NCBI GenBank assembly: GCA_007129985.1
Contig: SKUL01000148.1
Span: 1 to 6,972 of the forward strand
Direction of reading: 5' to 3'
Length of the DNA: 6,972 nucleotides
DNA from: Flavobacteriales bacterium
GTDB taxonomy: Bacteria; Bacteroidota; Bacteroidia; Flavobacteriales_D; SKUL01
A program made the position numbers and the translations under genes. Of the stretch, positions 1-6,467 are shown in pieces (the first letter of the stretch is position 1; every line of letters starts with the position of its first letter). The notes under the pieces are model-generated. The model saw only the letters and a list, made by a program, of their open reading frames with translations. It was not told the origin of the DNA and ran no database searches.

Positions 1-2
1 CC

Positions 3-398
3 AGCGGCTGGATATGGGCTCGGCCCATTAGAGTAGCCCAGCGCGTGCGTTACGCCAGATTTGTGGCTTTGGCGAGTATGGCTCCGGCCGCGTATATGTT
101 GTACCACGCATTATCGCACGGCTTTATCAATATCATCATGTTGGTTTTCGGCGGCATTCTGCTTTCGATGGCCATTCCGGATGCTTTTCGAAGAAAGAGC
201 CCTGTATCTCCCATCCGACTACACGCCGGAAGAATCGGAGGGGCTTACATCGCCGCGTTTACTGCTTTTTTAACTGTCAATATCGAATGGGGATTGTTGG
301 TATGGCTGGGGCCTACCTTTGTAGGCGCGCCGTTGATTTTTATGGCAACGCGAATGTTTGAAGCCAAAAAGAAAAAGGCTTCAAACGGTGTGAAGTGA
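3..398 (+). CDS. Small multi-pass membrane protein, 5' end missing
   Basis: The frame is open from the left edge (codon at 3-5) to the TGA at 396-398, giving at least 131 residues, so the gene probably begins outside the window. A GTG at 45 could start a 117-residue product, but no ribosome binding site precedes it and upstream residues (SGWIWARPIRVAQ) continue smoothly, so I treat it as internal. Numbering from the GTG, four hydrophobic helices lie near 5-22, 27-47, 66-81 and 82-105, followed by a lysine-rich tail (EAKKKKASNGVK). The segment LHAGRIGGAYIAAFTAFLTV, followed by a GPTFVGAPLIF helix, resembles the 'H-x3-(M/I)-x-G-x-YIAA-x-TAFL' signature I associate with DUF2306-like bacterial membrane proteins of unknown function. 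That family link is from memory and moderate only; the integral-membrane call is secure. No function can be assigned. A hairpin follows 28 nt after the stop. Confidence 0.75.
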   Translation, partial: SGWIWARPIRVAQRVRYARFVALASMAPAAYMLYHALSHGFINIIMLVFGGILLSMAIPDAFRRKSPVSPIRLHAGRIGGAYIAAFTAFLTVNIEWGLLVWLGPTFVGAPLIFMATRMFEAKKKKASNGVK

Positions 399-425
399 CG
401 TCAACATACACCGAGAGCTGGTCGA

Positions 426-462
426 GGTAGATTGGCAACGTCTTTTTGGTTGTGAATCTACC
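426..462. other. Strong intergenic hairpin downstream of the membrane protein gene
   Basis: GGTAGATT (426-433) pairs perfectly with AATCTACC (455-462). After one mismatch, GCAAC pairs with GTTGT inside, leaving a loop of about 9 nt. It begins 28 nt after the upstream stop codon, where a transcription terminator would be expected, but no T-run follows on either strand, so intrinsic termination is not well supported. It could instead be an mRNA 3'-end stabiliser or a dispersed palindrome. The rest of the 399-625 gap shows nothing else I can name; no clear promoter box of the Bacteroidota type (TAnnTTTG) is seen there. Confidence 0.5.
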
Positions 463-625
463 GTATCCCTTGCAGTGCAAAGTTGTAGCGAGGTATAAGA
501 GATTGTGTTCGGCAGGCCTTACCCCTTCTCAGGGTTTTCCTTGAGTTTCATTTCCGGGTAATTGTCCTGATAGTCAAGTGGAGTCATCATGGGTATTTTT
601 CCTGTGTCATTCAAAACCTACCAAT

Positions 626-2485
626 ATGCTTAGAATGCTTGTACTTATTTCCCTGTCAACGGTCACATGTTCGATTACAAAGGTTTCAGCACAAGAACTA
701 TGGAACAACCAGTATGCACATATTTTTGAGGGTGTCACCAATGAGGAAAACCCCTCGGATGCATTGATATCAATTCGGGCATCAAAGCTTCACAACAACC
801 AGGTAACCTTACTGGCAAAACTGTGGACAGGTACCATCAACGTTGATCCCAATGGTGGCGAAGACGGGGTTTTCGATACCTTTGACGAGCCGAATGCCTT
901 TCGTCGTCTCGCGCTGATCGCCTATCAAACAGATGGTTCCTTTCTCTGGAGAAAAACCATCAGCTCAGCAGTTAACGACCCCCAGGCCGGAGTTTTTGGG
1001 ATGGTCAGCTCAGCGGATGGTGTCATGTCTATCGGCACCGACGGTACATTGCACGTTCTCTCTGCCTTTAACGGACAGGTTGATGTCTCTGCGGATGGAA
1101 GCGGTGCTTTTGTGAACAGTGTACCATTTGGTCCCGACCAGCTTCAGGTTCAAAGCATATACACCGCAAGCTACAGTCAAAATGGTGATTTACTTAATGC
1201 CAACGTCATAGCTTCACACAACTCTCAATTCGGAACAATTTACGCACGCGCTATCACCACGTCCAATGACGGCTCCTCATACGCCTTGATAGCATACAAT
1301 ACGGATATTGTTATACATACTCCCGAAGGTGACCAGAACTTTGGCAGTCGGCCCGAAGCGCCCAATCTATACGACATCATACTTTTGAAAATCAACACAC
1401 AAGGAGAGGTAGAATGGACCAAACTTTATGCGGGTGATCCCACAGGTATTCCGCTAAATGGTATTTCAACCGATGAGAGTGGTAATATCACCTTTGCCGG
1501 ACGCTGGTCGGGCGTGCTGGATCTGAACCCCGACAACCCCGGCAGTCTCACCATGGAGGTTAGCAACCTGATGCAATGGGGTGTGTTCTGGTCGAAATTC
1601 ACTCCAGACGGCACATGGCTGGCAGGCGATGCCTATACTCGTTCAGGCCCCATTGTAAACCTGCGCGATTTTCACCTTGCACCTGATGGCACGGTAAACA
1701 TCGTGCTGAACAATGCGCCTTTTAACATGCTCAATTCCGGACAGGAGGTGGAAGCTCCTTCAGGCTCTTTTGAAACGCGTTTCGTACAATATGCGCCCAA
1801 CGGAAACCTTAATATGGTTCGTGACAATATGCCCAATGGGAATGTATTCTCTGATGCGGATGGCAATCCGGCCATTGTTGTGATGTGGGTAGCAACCATG
1901 AATGGCGAACCCGTTGATTTTAATGAAGGGGCGGGTGACCCTTTGATTTTTGATGGAATTACAGGGTCTTATCGCTTTCTGCTTCAGTACGATAATGCGC
2001 TAAATCTTGTGCGCGCTGGAGCTATCAACCTGTTGCCCAGTGGATCAAGCGGAGCAAGAGGACTACCCATTGCACTCAACAATGATGAATTGATCCTGAC
2101 CATAGAGAAGTTCTACAACCATACCTTTGTACCGGGATTCAGCGATGATAACGTATATACTTTTGCCGACAAGGGCTTTGTACACGCACGTTACGCAGCT
2201 CAATATACTGCGGTCAGTGGGCACTCACCTGACAATGCCCCACTGCTCTACCCCAACCCCACCAGAGGCGAGGTTCAAATCAGGCTGACCCACCGCGAGG
2301 AAACGGCCGAAGCTTTGATGACAGACCCAACCGGACGGGTTCTGCTCAGCATTCAAGCTGAGGAGCAAGTGCTTCAACAGGAAATCATGCGAATACTATC
2401 ATCGCAGGCAATAGGACTGTATATTCTTGCGATTACGCAACGTGATCAACGGCACTCAATTCGGGTGATTAAGATTGGCAAATAG
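626..2485 (+). CDS. Secreted T9SS cargo protein with beta-propeller-like repeats
   Basis: The frame is open from a GTG at 578, but I place the start at the ATG at 626 (619 residues). From there the protein begins with a clean signal peptide (MLRMLVLISLSTVTCSITKVSAQ, cleavage likely after SAQ), while the extra 16 residues from the GTG would put a Cys/His-containing stretch in front of it. The ATG at 635 is also possible. No Shine-Dalgarno is present. The C-terminus from about residue 541 is a type A T9SS sorting domain: LYPNPTRGEVQIRL, a D-P-T-G-R-V-L turn, GLYILAI and a short basic end. The domain directs export through the Por/T9SS machinery and is normally removed at the cell surface. The body shows at least four degenerate repeats with a 'G-x-(V/I/L)-D-x-N' core (GTINVDPNGG, GQVDVSADGSG, GVLDLNPDNPG, GEPVDFNEGAG), each followed by an 'F/L-x-K-x-x-x-x-G-x-x-x-W'-like strand, as in SBBP-type propeller proteins. 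Probable cell-surface or released protein; substrate or adhesion role unknown. It appears to be monocistronic. Confidence 0.9.
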   Translation: MLRMLVLISLSTVTCSITKVSAQELWNNQYAHIFEGVTNEENPSDALISIRASKLHNNQVTLLAKLWTGTINVDPNGGEDGVFDTFDEPNAFRRLALIAYQTDGSFLWRKTISSAVNDPQAGVFGMVSSADGVMSIGTDGTLHVLSAFNGQVDVSADGSGAFVNSVPFGPDQLQVQSIYTASYSQNGDLLNANVIASHNSQFGTIYARAITTSNDGSSYALIAYNTDIVIHTPEGDQNFGSRPEAPNLYDIILLKINTQGEVEWTKLYAGDPTGIPLNGISTDESGNITFAGRWSGVLDLNPDNPGSLTMEVSNLMQWGVFWSKFTPDGTWLAGDAYTRSGPIVNLRDFHLAPDGTVNIVLNNAPFNMLNSGQEVEAPSGSFETRFVQYAPNGNLNMVRDNMPNGNVFSDADGNPAIVVMWVATMNGEPVDFNEGAGDPLIFDGITGSYRFLLQYDNALNLVRAGAINLLPSGSSGARGLPIALNNDELILTIEKFYNHTFVPGFSDDNVYTFADKGFVHARYAAQYTAVSGHSPDNAPLLYPNPTRGEVQIRLTHREETAEALMTDPTGRVLLSIQAEEQVLQQEIMRILSSQAIGLYILAITQRDQRHSIRVIKIGK

Positions 2486-2501
2486 CACCTCTGCCTTTGA
2501 A

Positions 2502-2515
2502 AGTGAGCTTTCGCG
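2502..2515. other. Small hairpin just after the T9SS gene
   Basis: GAAAG-TGAG-CTTTC lies about 15 nt beyond the TAG at 2483-2485. The stem is only 5 bp and is not followed by a T-run, so a terminator role is weak. It is the only structure between the gene end and the repeat that begins near 2528. Confidence 0.2.
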
Positions 2516-2527
2516 AAAATCCGAAAA

Positions 2528-2667
2528 GAGACTCTTCGCTCGCCGCTCAGAGTGACACCCAGCAGCATTGAATACATACCAAGCATTGAGATTAGAACAG
2601 ACTGGAATGTATCAACTAAGCGTCATTCGAACCATGATGTCACTCTGAACGAAGTGAAGGGTCCGAA
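2528..2667. repeat. Palindromic-ended dispersed repeat, copy 1
   Basis: The left arm (GACTCTTCGCT...CTCAGAGTGACA, 2530-2557) and the right arm (TGTCACTCTGAACGAAGTGA..., 2639-2665) are imperfect inverted repeats of about 28 nt around an 80-nt centre. A second copy lies at 6099-6240; arms and the left part of the centre (CAGCATTGAATxCATACCAA then CATTGA) are nearly identical and the right part of the centre differs. Arms of the form 'TGTCAxTCTGAxCGxAGTGAAG' are, from general knowledge, very common in intergenic DNA of Bacteroidota and several other phyla. No coding potential. It may be a REP/BIME-like or MITE-like non-autonomous element. The 73-codon frame across it is not a gene. From 2668 to 2789 I see nothing recognisable. 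Confidence 0.8.
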
Positions 2668-2813
2668 GATATTATTGGCTAACGCAGTTGGCGTTCGTAT
2701 AATTGGCTGTGTACGCTTTGGGAGAATAAGCCACCTTGACATTGTTTTGACGGAATCAAAACTGGATGCCTAGTTTATCAACAACCTCAAGAACATGATG
2801 TCACAAACGGAGG

Positions 2814-3012
2814 CCTACCAGCAGCAAGCAGACTTGTGCCAGTGGGGATCGCCTTGCAATCCATACACTACCAATGATTCCGGATAGATACCCAACTCAA
2901 ACACTTGGATTGGCACTTGCGGTAACACAGGCCGTTGCCCCCTATGTTCTTTGAAATGAAGGATACAGCTCGCTTCATCTGGAAATTGCTGGAAAAATTC
3001 TTGTGTCGTCAT
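2814..3012 (-). pseudogene. Remnant of IS1595-type transposase (N-terminal zinc-ribbon region)
   Basis: Read from the ATG at 3012, the first 24 residues, MTTQEFFQQFPDEASCILHF then KEHR, match the conserved start of IS1595-family transposases, which precedes a CxxC zinc ribbon and the DDE-type catalytic domain. After 2941 the frame loses the pattern. Pieces reappear in other frames: GLCYRKCQSK at 2904-2933 looks like the first half of the zinc ribbon, and DCKAIPTGTSLLAAG at about 2817-2861 resembles the 'W-x-C-K-x-C-x-x-R-T-S-L-R-S-G' stretch with the second cysteine pair damaged. The catalytic domain is absent altogether. It is therefore a truncated, multiply frameshifted fossil and cannot be active. 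The open frame that starts at 3048 only adds 12 unrelated residues. The family assignment rests on motif memory. Confidence 0.7.
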
Positions 3013-3046
3013 AACTTCTTGTTTTCGTACAAAGAAATAACCCCAC

Positions 3047-3065
3047 AACGTAAACTATTTACGTT
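3047..3065. other. Perfect 8-bp palindrome upstream of the transposase remnant
   Basis: AACGTAAA-CTA-TTTACGTT is a perfect 8-bp inverted repeat with a 3-nt spacer, about 35 bp in front of the remnant transposase start and about 60 bp after the convergent end of the peptidase gene (stop at 3125-3127). It could be an operator-like site, a small terminator or an old insertion end. No T-run follows, and nothing else supports one reading over another. Confidence 0.4.
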
Positions 3066-3124
3066 CTGCAATGAAACGGACAGACATTTTTAATAATTGA
3101 ACTCATTGATTAAACAACATATCC

Positions 3125-4552
3125 CTACCGCACAAACTCCCCATCCTCATTGAACATTCCGTAGCGCACACCGCGCATCCACCTCAAGCCCATTGCGCCA
3201 CCTCCAAAATCAATTTCCGCTACCCCGTTTGCTCTGGGTGGATACAACTTTTGCGTTTTATCAATGGCCCTGACCTGTTTCTGATCTCTGTAGGCATCGT
3301 TTTCGAAAAGCAGTAAGTTGTAGTCCTCGGGGTCTGTGGACACTATTTTGTGATGTTCAACAACCCCACTGCGGACATCGAGCGCCTGATTGAGAAACAA
3401 ATACAACGTAGCAGATAACAGCACTATCGCAGTCGCATAAAAAGGATACACCGCATACTTCATCACCCGCCGGCGCAAAAGATATTTCCACTGTACGCCT
3501 CCTACCAGCAGCAAACCAACGGCTCCGATGCCGACAAGATACTCCGGGCTCACCAAGGTATTCTCCCAATAATAATGGGTAGATGCTGAACAAAACAAAA
3601 TGGAAAGCACCGTAAACAAGTAAAAGCGGTTGAATGTACTCTCCGGATAGGTGTTTTTGAACTTGATGGGCACTGGTACGCGCTGAGCATGAACATTGAT
3701 ACTCTTTTTAAAATCTTCGGTGAGTTCATAGTCACCCCGTTCATTCAAAGGGTTTTGATTTAAAAGCTTGCAGAGGTGGTTGAACACATCAGGTACCTCC
3801 CTTGCAAATTCCTCGGGCGATTCAAAAAAATGCTCCACACATACCGCAAAAAACTCGTGCTTGTTGGTGCCTCCATAAGCCCGCAAAAAGTTCAGTTGCC
3901 GACTTCTCAACTGCTGAAACGCGGGTCTGCTGATTTCCAGCCAGCGTTGAATGTAGGAGCCAAACCGCAGATCGAACACGAACGATTCAGCATCACCGAG
4001 CTTCAGCGCGTGGGCCATTTCATGCAGCCCGAGATTCAGGTTGTCGTTGTCATCGCGATATCCCTGAAGGAAGTCTTTCCAGCTGAGCAGCATAAACCCT
4101 CGGGGTGAAACGGCCCCTTTCATACTCTGACCGCGAAAGCCAAAAACAAACGGCTCCGGATAGACCCTGATTTCTTCCAAAAACCTCATGGTGAAATCTT
4201 TTAACCCAAAAGTAAGCTGCACTGCCGAGGCGCTGATAAGCAGCTCCATTGGGCGCGTTACCTTCAAGCCACCCATTCCGACGAATGTCTTGCCTTTGCT
4301 GTAAACCACCACCCGCTTGATAAACCGCGAACGCCCGTCGGGGCTCAGCTCGCGGAAATAGCTGAAATGATCGCTCAAGAGCTTTTCAATTCTCTGATAA
4401 CCTTGGCGACTTATATTGTGCCGAAAGAGCACACGATTGTAGTAGAAACCCAGAATATCAAGCCAAAACCACGAAAACAGCGCGGCAAGCAGTGCCAATA
4501 TCCCAAGAAAAAGGAGGTGGTAGAAAGCAATGCTGATAATGTCCGCGTGCAT
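3125..4552 (-). CDS. Membrane-anchored MtfA-like (M90) zinc peptidase with C-terminal membrane extension
   Basis: 475 residues, start at ATG 4552-4550. The zinc-peptidase motif HEMAH (177-181; H177, E178, H181) lies in NLNLGLHEMAHALKLGDAE, and a second helix, NKHEFFAVCVEHFFESPEEF (230-249), carries acidic residues (E233, E240) where M90/MtfA peptidases provide the third zinc ligand and family signature 'EFFAV-x-x-E-x-FF'. All catalytic residues appear intact. A hydrophobic helix at about 8-32 anchors the N-terminus. Three more at about 308-325, 337-353 and 367-388 follow the peptidase domain, ending in an approximately 87-residue hydrophilic tail with 'RYGMFNEDGEFVR'. Ordinary MtfA proteins are about 250-270 residues, so the last ~190 residues are an addition. 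The E. coli relative binds the repressor Mlc and has peptidase activity; here I infer only a membrane-tethered metallopeptidase whose substrate is unknown. No Shine-Dalgarno precedes the start, which sits just beyond a GGGT...ACCC mini-hairpin. It stands alone on its strand, and structured repeat A lies 33 nt upstream. Confidence 0.88.
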   Translation of the reverse strand: MHADIISIAFYHLLFLGILALLAALFSWFWLDILGFYYNRVLFRHNISRQGYQRIEKLLSDHFSYFRELSPDGRSRFIKRVVVYSKGKTFVGMGGLKVTRPMELLISASAVQLTFGLKDFTMRFLEEIRVYPEPFVFGFRGQSMKGAVSPRGFMLLSWKDFLQGYRDDNDNLNLGLHEMAHALKLGDAESFVFDLRFGSYIQRWLEISRPAFQQLRSRQLNFLRAYGGTNKHEFFAVCVEHFFESPEEFAREVPDVFNHLCKLLNQNPLNERGDYELTEDFKKSINVHAQRVPVPIKFKNTYPESTFNRFYLFTVLSILFCSASTHYYWENTLVSPEYLVGIGAVGLLLVGGVQWKYLLRRRVMKYAVYPFYATAIVLLSATLYLFLNQALDVRSGVVEHHKIVSTDPEDYNLLLFENDAYRDQKQVRAIDKTQKLYPPRANGVAEIDFGGGAMGLRWMRGVRYGMFNEDGEFVR

Positions 4553-4584
4553 GATTGGGTAAAATTAAACCCAAATTTTGCAAT

Positions 4585-4732
4585 AGGAGGAGCGCTTAGC
4601 TCCGAACTACTTGCATTAGTTGAGATAACCCCGATTTAGAGAATCACTTTTGCGGTGTCGCGAAGCGCAAAGTAAAAGATTGATTCTCTTTATCGAATAT
4701 GCAATTGGCCCCTGCCAAGGCATATTTTGGGT
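4585..4732 (+). repeat. Structured multi-hairpin repeat, copy A
   Basis: Order on the plus strand: AGGAGG (4585-4590); hairpin 1, GGAGC-GCTTA-GCTCC (4589-4603); a 25-nt conserved linker at 4613-4637 (starts GCATTAGTTGAG, ends CCCCGATTT); hairpin 2 at 4638-4689 (AGAGAATCA pairs with TGATTCTCT, then CTTTT with AAAAG and GCG with CGC); spacer TTATCG; hairpin 3 at 4696-4726 (AATATGC pairs with GCATATT, then TTGGC with GCCAA, loop CCCT). Copy B, on the opposite strand at 6468-6633, has the same order, the same linker with one change, and stems whose two sides change together. It lies in the 322-bp gap between the divergent peptidase and T9SS genes, outside both coding regions. It may be a structured RNA, a mobile non-coding repeat or single-stranded-DNA hairpins; no family is recognised. 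From 4733 to 4850 I see nothing definite. Confidence 0.75.
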
Positions 4733-4850
4733 TAAACGAATTGAACCAAGACGACTGATCAACTTCAATTGCGTTTCATCATGGCCTAAATCCTGATAAA
4801 AATTGCTAGCCATGCATTTTCACCTTCAAATCTCGCTTTCATTATATTCT

Positions 4851-4858
4851 TACATTTG
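4851..4858 (+). promoter_or_regulatory. Possible -7 box for the 4875 gene
   Basis: TACATTTG matches the Bacteroidota -7 consensus TAnnTTTG exactly and ends 16 nt before the ATG at 4875, implying a leader of about 10 nt. A convincing -33 TTTG/TTG box at the usual spacing is not visible, which lowers confidence. If it is used, structured repeat A is upstream of, not inside, the mRNA. Confidence 0.35.
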
Positions 4859-4874
4859 ACCTAAACACCAAACT

Positions 4875-5816
4875 ATGAAGACCGTCGCCGTATTGTTATT
4901 ATTGATGTCAGGTCCTTTGTTTCTGATGGCTCAAGATTATCATCCACTTATAGAGGATGACAAGACGTGGCTTGAGGCATATCATGTGGGGTCCAACATA
5001 TGCAGCTATGAATCTGTGTATCAAATGCGTTTTGGTGACGACACCTTGATAGAGGGTAATGTGTACCGAAAAGTACTTCGCAGAGGCTTCAACCCTACTT
5101 CACCAGGACCTTACTGCCCTCCCTTTGTTGCTGATGATTTCGAAACGGAGAAGTCTCACGTTTTTGTGCGCGAAGACACAGCCACGCGGCAGGGTTTTGT
5201 GTGGGCTTTTACCGAGGAATTTCCGGAAGGTCATGATGTGATGCTTTACGACTTCTCTCTGGAACCCGGTGATACCATACCCATTTCATATTACACCACA
5301 CATAACACCGTTATTACTGTGGATACCGTGATGGACGTAAACCTATTAAATGGTGAAACACGCAAAGCATGGTTCTTTGATCATTTTGCTAAGTACTATG
5401 TAGAAGGTATCGGAGGTGCTTTTGGACTGCTCAATGGATATATGACGGCCATTTGCTGTTATCACCAATTACATTGTGTGCAGCAAAATGGTGTTTCTCT
5501 TTTTCCGCCTGTAGGATATGGCAGTGACCTGTATTGCAGCTGGATTGTAAGCTCGACCGCCGAAATGCCACAACCTGCTATTCTGGTTTATCCAAATCCG
5601 GGTGTTGGGCAGATAACTTTTGATATTGAATTCACAAGCTACGGCTACTCAGACTTACAGTTAACCCTGTTCAACCTTGCGGGTCAGCAAATACTTGCGA
5701 CCCCGCTGCGCGATGGAAAAAATGACTTTACAATCAACGAAGGCAGCGGCATGTACCTCTGGCGCCTCTCGAACAACAATGAAATCGTGCGCACAGGAAA
5801 GCTGGTGGTGCAATGA
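4875..5816 (+). CDS. Secreted T9SS cargo protein of unknown function
   Basis: 313 residues from ATG 4875, preceded by an A-rich leader without Shine-Dalgarno. A signal peptide (MKTVAVLLLLMSGPLFLMAQ, cleavage likely after MAQ) is followed by a globular region beginning DYHPLIEDDKTWLEAYH. That opening and later pieces (YQMRFGDDTLIEGNVYRKV, HVFVREDTATRQGFVW, MLYDFSLEPGDTI) fit a common, functionally uncharacterised family of Bacteroidota secreted proteins. The C-terminal sorting domain starts at about residue 238: VYPNPGVGQITFDI, a LTLFNLAGQQIL strand-turn, then GMYLWRLSNN and TGKLVVQ, typical of T9SS type A. Several cysteines (NICSY, PYCPP, ICCYHQLHC, YCSW) could form disulfides after export. 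Cargo of the same export route as the 626-2485 protein but unrelated in its body. A short gene follows 67 nt downstream on the same strand. Confidence 0.92.
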   Translation: MKTVAVLLLLMSGPLFLMAQDYHPLIEDDKTWLEAYHVGSNICSYESVYQMRFGDDTLIEGNVYRKVLRRGFNPTSPGPYCPPFVADDFETEKSHVFVREDTATRQGFVWAFTEEFPEGHDVMLYDFSLEPGDTIPISYYTTHNTVITVDTVMDVNLLNGETRKAWFFDHFAKYYVEGIGGAFGLLNGYMTAICCYHQLHCVQQNGVSLFPPVGYGSDLYCSWIVSSTAEMPQPAILVYPNPGVGQITFDIEFTSYGYSDLQLTLFNLAGQQILATPLRDGKNDFTINEGSGMYLWRLSNNNEIVRTGKLVVQ

Positions 5817-5883
5817 TGAAAGCAGAGCTGCAAAATTCGCTTGTAGAGTAATCATTAACAGACTTATATGTTTAATCTATCCT

Positions 5884-6093
5884 ATGGCCAACAACGCAAA
5901 AAACAACCAACCATATCTTGGACTTGCGCTATCAGTGCTTTTTGTCTTTCTGGGTTTTTACCTGATACGAATTGAAGAGCCTCCTTTAAACATCCCGCTT
6001 TGGGTATATCAGCTGGCCGGTTGGCTTACGATTATCTTTTTCGGCGGTATGTTGTTGCTCTGGGGCGTGAAAGTTTCGCGAAGAAGGAAATGA
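5884..6093 (+). CDS. Small two-helix membrane protein
   Basis: 69 residues from ATG 5884 to TGA 6091-6093. The sequence starts MANNAKNNQPYLG and has two hydrophobic helices (about 11-29 and 39-62) separated by a proline-containing turn (RIEEPPLNIPLW), ending in a basic tail (GVKVSRRRK), so the N- and C-termini probably face the cytoplasm. The helix pair with FFGG in the second helix recalls the N-terminal part of STM3941-type small membrane proteins, but that is a weak resemblance. I chose the ATG because residues upstream in frame run through the tail of the preceding gene and are not hydrophobic or conserved-looking. It lies 67 nt after the T9SS gene and could be cotranscribed or have its own weak promoter. 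The palindromic-ended repeat begins about 6 nt after the stop. Confidence 0.65.
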   Translation: MANNAKNNQPYLGLALSVLFVFLGFYLIRIEEPPLNIPLWVYQLAGWLTIIFFGGMLLLWGVKVSRRRK

Positions 6094-6098
6094 AAACA

Positions 6099-6240
6099 GA
6101 GATTCTTCGCTCACCGCTCAGAGTGACACCCCACCAGCATTGAATGCATACCAAACATTGACAGCCGTACAGTCTCGAATGTGTGTAATACTCATCCTTT
6201 GAACCATGATGTCACTCTGAACGCAGTGAAGAGTCTGAGT
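6099..6240. repeat. Palindromic-ended dispersed repeat, copy 2
   Basis: Second copy of the repeat at 2528-2667, in the same orientation. The left arm (GATTCTTCGCTCACCGCTCA then GAGTGACA) and right arm (GATGTCACTCTGAACGCAGT then GAAGAGTC) are imperfect inverted repeats. The left centre (CAGCATTGAATGCATACCAA, CATTGA) matches copy 1 closely and the right centre has diverged. It begins about 6 nt after the stop of the small membrane protein, so it could fold into the 3' end of that mRNA. A small hairpin, ACTG-TCGCG-CAGT, follows at 6241-6253. Confidence 0.8.
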
Positions 6241-6349
6241 ACTGTCGCGCAGTGAATTATACGGCCAAGCATGGTTTACTCGGAAAATGCACCTCGTGGT
6301 GCATAAGTTTCGCTAAACTTCTCGTCCAGTCCTCGTAGATTCAGGTAAA

Positions 6350-6383
6350 CAAAAAACGCCTGCCTCATTTGAAGCAAGCGTTT
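6350..6383 (-). terminator. Duplicate of the tRNA-Leu terminator
   Basis: On the minus strand AAACGCTTGCTTC pairs over 13 positions (including G-T pairs) with GAGGCAGGCGTTT around a 4-nt loop, followed by a T-rich run (TTT GTTT). It is the same as the terminator at 6686-6719 except for one loop base. Here it follows a tRNA 3' fragment rather than a complete tRNA, so it may now end a transcript coming from the hairpin array at 6415-6633. Confidence 0.75.
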
Positions 6384-6396
6384 CTATTTAACAAAG

Positions 6397-6412
6397 TGCC
6401 CAGGACTGGACT
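6397..6412 (-). pseudogene. tRNA-Leu 3' fragment (16 nt)
   Basis: The minus strand reads AGTCCAGTCCTGGGCA: the last bases of the T loop, the 3' side of the T stem, the 3' side of the acceptor stem and the discriminator A, identical to 6733-6748. Upstream on that strand the tRNA is replaced by GATTCGGTA and a hairpin. It cannot be a functional tRNA. Confidence 0.85.
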
Positions 6413-6414
6413 TA

Positions 6415-6463
6415 CCGAATCGTGTTTTCCAGCGCTCCGCTGTCGCGGGAAAACATCGTTCGG
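6415..6463. other. Long hairpin next to the tRNA 3' fragment
   Basis: CCGAA (6415-6419) pairs with TTCGG (6459-6463). After a 3-nt internal loop, TGTTTTCC (6423-6430) pairs perfectly with GGAAAACA. The apical region, AGCGCTCCGCTGTCGCG, can pair GCG with CGC. It adjoins structured repeat B on one side and the tRNA-Leu 3' fragment on the other, two bases away. No counterpart is evident next to copy A. Confidence 0.6.
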
Positions 6464-6467
6464 CATA

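Larger units (their letters stand above)
6287..6412 (-). repeat. Direct repeat unit 1: tRNA-Leu 3' end plus terminator and trailer
   Basis: This segment repeats 6623-6748 at a constant offset of 336 bp. From 6302 to 6412 (111 bp) I count three differences. At the far end ATGCACCTC is shared, separated by six mostly different bases. The unit holds the last 16 nt of tRNA-Leu (6397-6412, AGTCCAGTCCTGGGCA on the minus strand), the AT-rich spacer, the terminator hairpin and about 70 bp of trailer. The rest of the tRNA is absent from this copy, which runs instead into a hairpin array. Its distal end forms a perfect hairpin, ATGCACC-TCGT-GGTGCAT (6287-6304), not present in the other copy. Confidence 0.9.

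Noticed and set aside
578..625. GTG at 578 as start of the large T9SS gene
   Set aside because: The extra 16 residues would precede a well-formed signal peptide that starts at the ATG at 626; no ribosome binding site supports the GTG.
2790..2804. Third, truncated copy of the palindromic-ended repeat (ATGATGTCAC)
   Set aside because: Only about 10-13 bases match and the rest of the arm is absent, so chance similarity is likely.
3776..4108. 110-codon plus-strand frame inside the peptidase gene
   Set aside because: It is antisense to conserved peptidase motifs, has no recognisable protein features and no start signal.
4585..4740. Integron attC site or IS200/IS605 end
   Set aside because: The GTTGAGA-like string does not meet the GTTRRRY/RYYYAAC core pairing, no integrase or Y1 transposase is visible, and the stems do not match those models.
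4616..4813. 65-codon minus-strand frame over structured repeat A
   Set aside because: It spans the hairpins and has no signal or domain; conservation with copy B is at the structural level, not in a reading frame.
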